Source: DASXMX01 sp036794395
GTDB taxonomy: Bacteria; Planctomycetota; Phycisphaerae; Tepidisphaerales; Tepidisphaeraceae
DNA: 23,874 bases
Assembly: GCA_036794395.1 (NCBI GenBank)
Contig: DAIRGS010000085.1
Coordinates: forward strand, 1 to 23,874
Direction of reading: 5' to 3'
Shown here: in pieces, positions 21,143 to 23,874 of the stretch
Numbering within the stretch: position 1 is the first letter of the stretch
Layout of the letters: every line of letters starts with the position of its first letter
The notes under the pieces: model-generated
What the model was told of the DNA's origin: nothing
What the model saw: the letters and a program-made list of their open reading frames with translations, nothing else
Database searches by the model: none
Translations under genes and position numbers: made by a program

Positions 21143-22534
21143 ATGACCCTTTCGCCCCCGCCTCCGATTGTCCAAAAGCCGGTACGTTCGATCGACGCAA
21201 CCCCCTTTCGCGGTCACTGGCTACTGGGCTGCGTTCGCGAATTGCGCGGCAATTATCTGGATCTCTATGAGGCGGCGTGGCGGGCCAAAGGCGATTACAT
21301 CCGCATTCGGGCCCTCCCGGGATACTACGTCAACATGCTCGCCCATCCCGACGCGGTGGAACACATCCTCCAGAAAAACAGCCGAAACTATCGCAAGCCC
21401 GATCTGTTTAATAACCCCGTCCGCGAGTTGTTTGGCGATGGGCTGGTCGTTAGCGAAGGCGACTTCTGGAGATCGCAGAGAAAGCTCATCCAACCCGCAT
21501 TCTCCCGTCAACATATGACGCGGTTCTCGGCGGTTATTTCTGATGGCACCCAGTCCTTAATTCGTCAATGGAGCCAGCGCGACCATAGTGAGCCGGTCGA
21601 TATCTTGCCCGAAATGATGAGGCTTACACTTGGCATCGCCAGCATGGCCCTTCTCAGTCATGACATATCCGATGCATCGGATCAATTGGGAAAGACATTC
21701 CGCGCCGCGTTCGCTCACGTCAGCCGGCGGATGAATGCGATGATAAAACTGCCCCGGTGGATTCCCACGCCGGACAATCGCGATTTCAATCGCGTCAAAG
21801 AAGTCCTGCACACAACAGTGAGAAAGATCGTTGAGCAACGGCGCCGTGAGACGAACCGGCCGGATGACATGCTCTCAACGTTTCTCGCGGCCCAGGATGA
21901 TCAGACGCGCATCGGCATGACCGATGATCAACTCGTCCACGAAGTGCTGACCATGCTCACCGCGTCACACGACACGGTCGGCGCGGCCCTCTCGTGGACG
22001 TGGTATCTGCTCGCGCAGCATCCACAAGTGCAGGAAACACTGGACGATGAGCTGAAGTCACACTTGGGCGACCGGCCTCCAACCGCGGCGGATCTTCCCG
22101 AGCTGCCCTTCGCACGGGCCGTGTTCGAGGAAGCGATGCGATTATTCCCGCCGGCCCCGGCGGTGATGCGCGAAGCCATCGCCGATGATGAGATCAACGG
22201 GTTTCGCATTAAGAAAAGGTCGCTGGTGGTCGCGTGCCAGTATCTGATTCACCGCCATCCCGATTTCTGGGATGAACCCCAACGCTTCAACCCAGAAAGA
22301 TTCATTTCCCCCGATGCCATCGCGAAACGGCCGAAGCTGGCCTGTTTCCCATTCGGCGCCGGCCCGCGTGTCTGCGTGGGCCAGACCTTTGCCATGATCG
22401 AAGGCCCGCTAATCCTGGCGACAATCGCACAACGATTTCAGATGAAGCTGGTTCCGGGCCAGACCATTCTCCCCGACACAACTTTCACACTGCGGCCCAA
22501 ACCGGGTGTCAATGTCTTCCTCCAGCCGCGCTGA
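21143..22534 (+). CDS. Cytochrome P450 monooxygenase (complete)
   Basis: 463 residues with all key P450 motifs. The I-helix has TASHDT (273-278, the oxygen-activating region, with Ser-His replacing the usual Gly-x of A-G-x-D-T). The ExxR pair is E330/R333 (EEAMRLFPP), followed by the PERF loop (RFNPERF), and the haem loop has FPFGAGPRVCVGQTFA with Cys411 as the iron ligand. The soluble N-terminus without membrane anchor (MTLSPPPPIVQKPVRSID) is normal for bacterial P450s and suggests a CYP102/CYP4-like relative in overall style (GDFWRSQRKLIQPAF, C-helix). It needs a reductase and ferredoxin, and none lies in the window. The substrate is unknown and may be a fatty acid or terpenoid. It has a strong promoter, and the operator overlaps it. 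The ribosome-binding site is weak. tetR follows after 2 nt. Confidence 0.95.
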   Translation: MTLSPPPPIVQKPVRSIDATPFRGHWLLGCVRELRGNYLDLYEAAWRAKGDYIRIRALPGYYVNMLAHPDAVEHILQKNSRNYRKPDLFNNPVRELFGDGLVVSEGDFWRSQRKLIQPAFSRQHMTRFSAVISDGTQSLIRQWSQRDHSEPVDILPEMMRLTLGIASMALLSHDISDASDQLGKTFRAAFAHVSRRMNAMIKLPRWIPTPDNRDFNRVKEVLHTTVRKIVEQRRRETNRPDDMLSTFLAAQDDQTRIGMTDDQLVHEVLTMLTASHDTVGAALSWTWYLLAQHPQVQETLDDELKSHLGDRPPTAADLPELPFARAVFEEAMRLFPPAPAVMREAIADDEINGFRIKKRSLVVACQYLIHRHPDFWDEPQRFNPERFISPDAIAKRPKLACFPFGAGPRVCVGQTFAMIEGPLILATIAQRFQMKLVPGQTILPDTTFTLRPKPGVNVFLQPR

Positions 22535-22536
22535 AC

Positions 22537-23106
22537 ATGGACAAACGACACGCGATCATCGAGGCCGCCCGGAAACGGTTCTATCACTACGGCATCCGCA
22601 AGACGACAATGCAGGAAGTCGCCCGCGATGCTGATTTGGCGGTCGGCACCCTCTATCTTTATTTCAAGAATAAAGATGATCTGGTGGTCGCATGCGCCGA
22701 GGAATTCGCGACCCGCCATCGCGAGGAAGCGGAGAAGATTCTGCAATCAAAAGCGTCGCCTGATCAGAAGTTGCGGAAATACATCTTCGGGCGCTACGAG
22801 GCCTGCAAGGAAGTCGGCACCGGTTCGCGGCATGCGTCGGAGTTGGCCCGCGAGGTCATCCGATTGAAGCCGGATCGACTGCCCGACGAGGCGGGAATCA
22901 TGGAGGGGACGATTCGCGCCTGTCTGGATGAAGGTAACAAAACTGGCATTTTTCATTGCTCCGACACGACCCGCGATGCCCGCGTGTTCCTGATATCCGT
23001 GGCGTATTTTTTCCCCAATGCGACCATGGCCATCTCCCAATGGCCCGCCGAACCGGCACTTAAGATGGTGATCGACTGGTTTATGCAAGCTTGGGGAAGG
23101 GCGTAG
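22537..23106 (+). CDS. TetR-family transcriptional regulator
   Basis: 189 residues. The N-terminal TetR DNA-binding domain covers about residues 6-50: AARKRFYHYGIRKTTMQEVARDADLAVGTLYLYFKNKDDLV. The recognition helix is in DLAVGTLYLYF (33-43). The C-terminal part is the ligand-binding and dimer domain, with a YEACKEVGTGSRHASELA segment. It starts 2 nt after the P450 stop and has no clear ribosome-binding site of its own, so translation probably depends on the P450 reading. The likely role is repression of the P450 operon through the palindrome at 21096-21126, with release by the P450 substrate or product; this is inference from position. It may also regulate the second P450 downstream. Confidence 0.93.
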   Translation: MDKRHAIIEAARKRFYHYGIRKTTMQEVARDADLAVGTLYLYFKNKDDLVVACAEEFATRHREEAEKILQSKASPDQKLRKYIFGRYEACKEVGTGSRHASELAREVIRLKPDRLPDEAGIMEGTIRACLDEGNKTGIFHCSDTTRDARVFLISVAYFFPNATMAISQWPAEPALKMVIDWFMQAWGRA

Positions 23107-23150
23107 AGATTTGAAAGCCGACGTATTTGCCCCAATAAATGCGTTTCAAA

Positions 23151-23190
23151 CGTTGCACGGCGTTGCATTTCGTTGCACGGCGTTGCATCC
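23151..23190 (+). repeat. Four 10-bp direct repeats (CGTTGCAYNN) upstream of the second P450
   Basis: Four units with identical first seven bases CGTTGCA, in the order CGTTGCACGG, CGTTGCATTT, CGTTGCACGG, CGTTGCATCC, so two 20-bp units follow each other. The spacing equals one DNA helical turn, as in arrays of protein-binding sites. They lie 24 nt before the preferred ATG of the P450 remnant. Confidence 0.8.
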
Positions 23191-23213
23191 GCTCAAGTTC
23201 CGGCCTTGACGCA

Positions 23214-23837
23214 ATGGCGCAATCGCAAGAGCATCCGCCGATTGTGCCATCGATCCCAAGCCCACCGGCCCGCCTCATCAGCGGGCATCTGTACGATTTT
23301 CGCGTTGGACGTTTGGAGTTCTTCACCCACTGCGCCCGCACCTATGGCGATGTGGTTTGCCTGCGCATCGTGCATCGTCCCGTCTTGCTGTTCAGCAGCC
23401 CGGAATTGATCGAACAGGTGCTGATTCAAAAATCGAAGCACTTCATCAAGCATTTTGGATTGCGTGTTTACAAGCCCGTCCTGGGCAATGGGCTGGTGAC
23501 CTCCGAAGGCGATTTCTGGCGGCGGCAGCGAAAACTGATCGCGCCAGCATTTGTTGCATCGAGGCTGGCGGGATATGCCGCCCCCGTGGTCGCGGCCACC
23601 GATCAAATGCTATCCGGTTGGCGCGACGGCGAAACCCGCGATGTTCACGCCGACATGATGCGCCTGACGCTTCAAATTGCCTGCGAGACGTTTTTCAGCG
23701 CCGAGAAACCCCCGGATGCCGAGGTGGTCGGGCAGGCCCTCTATGAAACAATGATCCTTCTGGGTCGTCGTTTCAGGCGGTTGTTTCCGATTCCCGAGTG
23801 GTTCCCCACCCCCGACAATATTGTGAGCGTTACATAA
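23214..23837 (+). pseudogene. Cytochrome P450, truncated after about 207 residues
   Basis: The start is at 23214 (MAQSQEHPPIVPSIPSPP); a longer start at 23139 would translate the 10-bp repeats into a non-P450 tail. The sequence aligns with the first P450 through GHLYDFRVGRLEF, the C-helix region (NGLVTSEGDFWRRQRKLIAPAF, here given as two parts: NGLVTSEGDFW and RRQRKLIAPAF) and ADMMRLTLQIACETFF, to PEWFPTPDN, then ends at a TAA five codons later. The full I-helix, ExxR, PERF and Cys-haem motifs are missing, so no haem can be held. The first P450 continues at this point with the NRDFNRV helix. None of the other frames in the last 37 bases resumes P450 sequence. The break coincides with what looks like a transposon end, so this is most likely an interrupted gene, but the window ends too soon to prove it. 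Confidence 0.82.
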
Positions 23838-23874
23838 ACCCCATCTTTAATGGTGGGAAGGCAGGCGGCAGAGT
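23830..23874 (+). mobile_element. Possible left end of an IS200/IS605-type element
   Basis: TTAC (23830-23833) is followed five bases later by an imperfect hairpin: CCCCAT (23839-23844), a 5-nt loop, then ATGGTGGG (23850-23857), a 6-bp stem with a single bulged T. IS200/IS605 elements insert 3' of a short tetra- or pentanucleotide such as TTAC and have bulged hairpins near their ends. The position directly behind the break in the P450 supports the idea. The window ends after 17 more bases, so no transposase is seen. Confidence 0.35.

Noticed and set aside
23151..23190. CGTTGCA array as a CRISPR
   Set aside because: Units are only 10 bp with no spacers.

Overview
The window is a bacterial chromosome segment of about 24 kb and moderately high GC. 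It has no rRNA, tRNA or CRISPR array that I can see. The gene content suggests a planctomycete or close relative, possibly of the Phycisphaerae/Tepidisphaera type: two exported PQQ-type beta-propeller proteins, a Tat-exported glycoside-hydrolase-like protein, giant-style TPR-glycosyltransferase proteins, an RRM protein with a glycine-rich tail, and many small palindromic intergenic repeats. The taxonomic guess is inference from style and not from a marker gene. || Layout. 0-5.3 kb: an ABC-2-type ATPase, a zinc-ribbon SAM methyltransferase, an MDR-family quinone oxidoreductase (+), an exported beta-propeller protein, and an RRM RNA-binding protein with its own terminator and a long leader. 5.5-7.5 kb: two paralogous small exported proteins flank a DUF488-like gene. 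7.6-9.3 kb: modB-modC molybdate transport genes without modA. 9.4-12.6 kb: a translationally coupled pair of paralogous TPR-glycosyltransferase proteins (+). 13.0-16.6 kb: a second beta-propeller protein and the Tat-exported GHL6-like hydrolase. 16.7-21.0 kb: an accessory stretch with a HEPN gene coupled to a small partner gene, an exported Ada-type zinc-domain protein, small membrane proteins, an orphan XRE antitoxin-like regulator and a VapBC toxin-antitoxin pair. 21.1-23.9 kb: a cytochrome P450 with a clear promoter and a palindromic operator over the -10 element, a TetR regulator 2 nt downstream, and a second P450 that stops at about 207 residues, before every haem-binding motif, next to what looks like the left end of an IS200/IS605-type element. 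|| Between the genes lie at least five families of short repeats: (a) a roughly 105-bp element with a CTCTCCCTCCGGGAG hairpin, always 3' of a gene in the same orientation; (b) and (c) two palindrome-spacer-palindrome elements (GGTCGCTTTAGCGACC and CACGGGCTTCCAGCCCGTG cores); (d) inverted arms built from 9-bp units headed by TTAACC-like sequence, at four loci; (e) an 8-9 copy heptamer repeat. Many sit between convergent genes or at stop codons, so they may act as 3'-end signals as well as being mobile repeats. || The most interesting candidates are the P450-TetR-operator module with its truncated P450 partner, the HEPN-containing coupled operon, and the oriented 3'-end repeat family.
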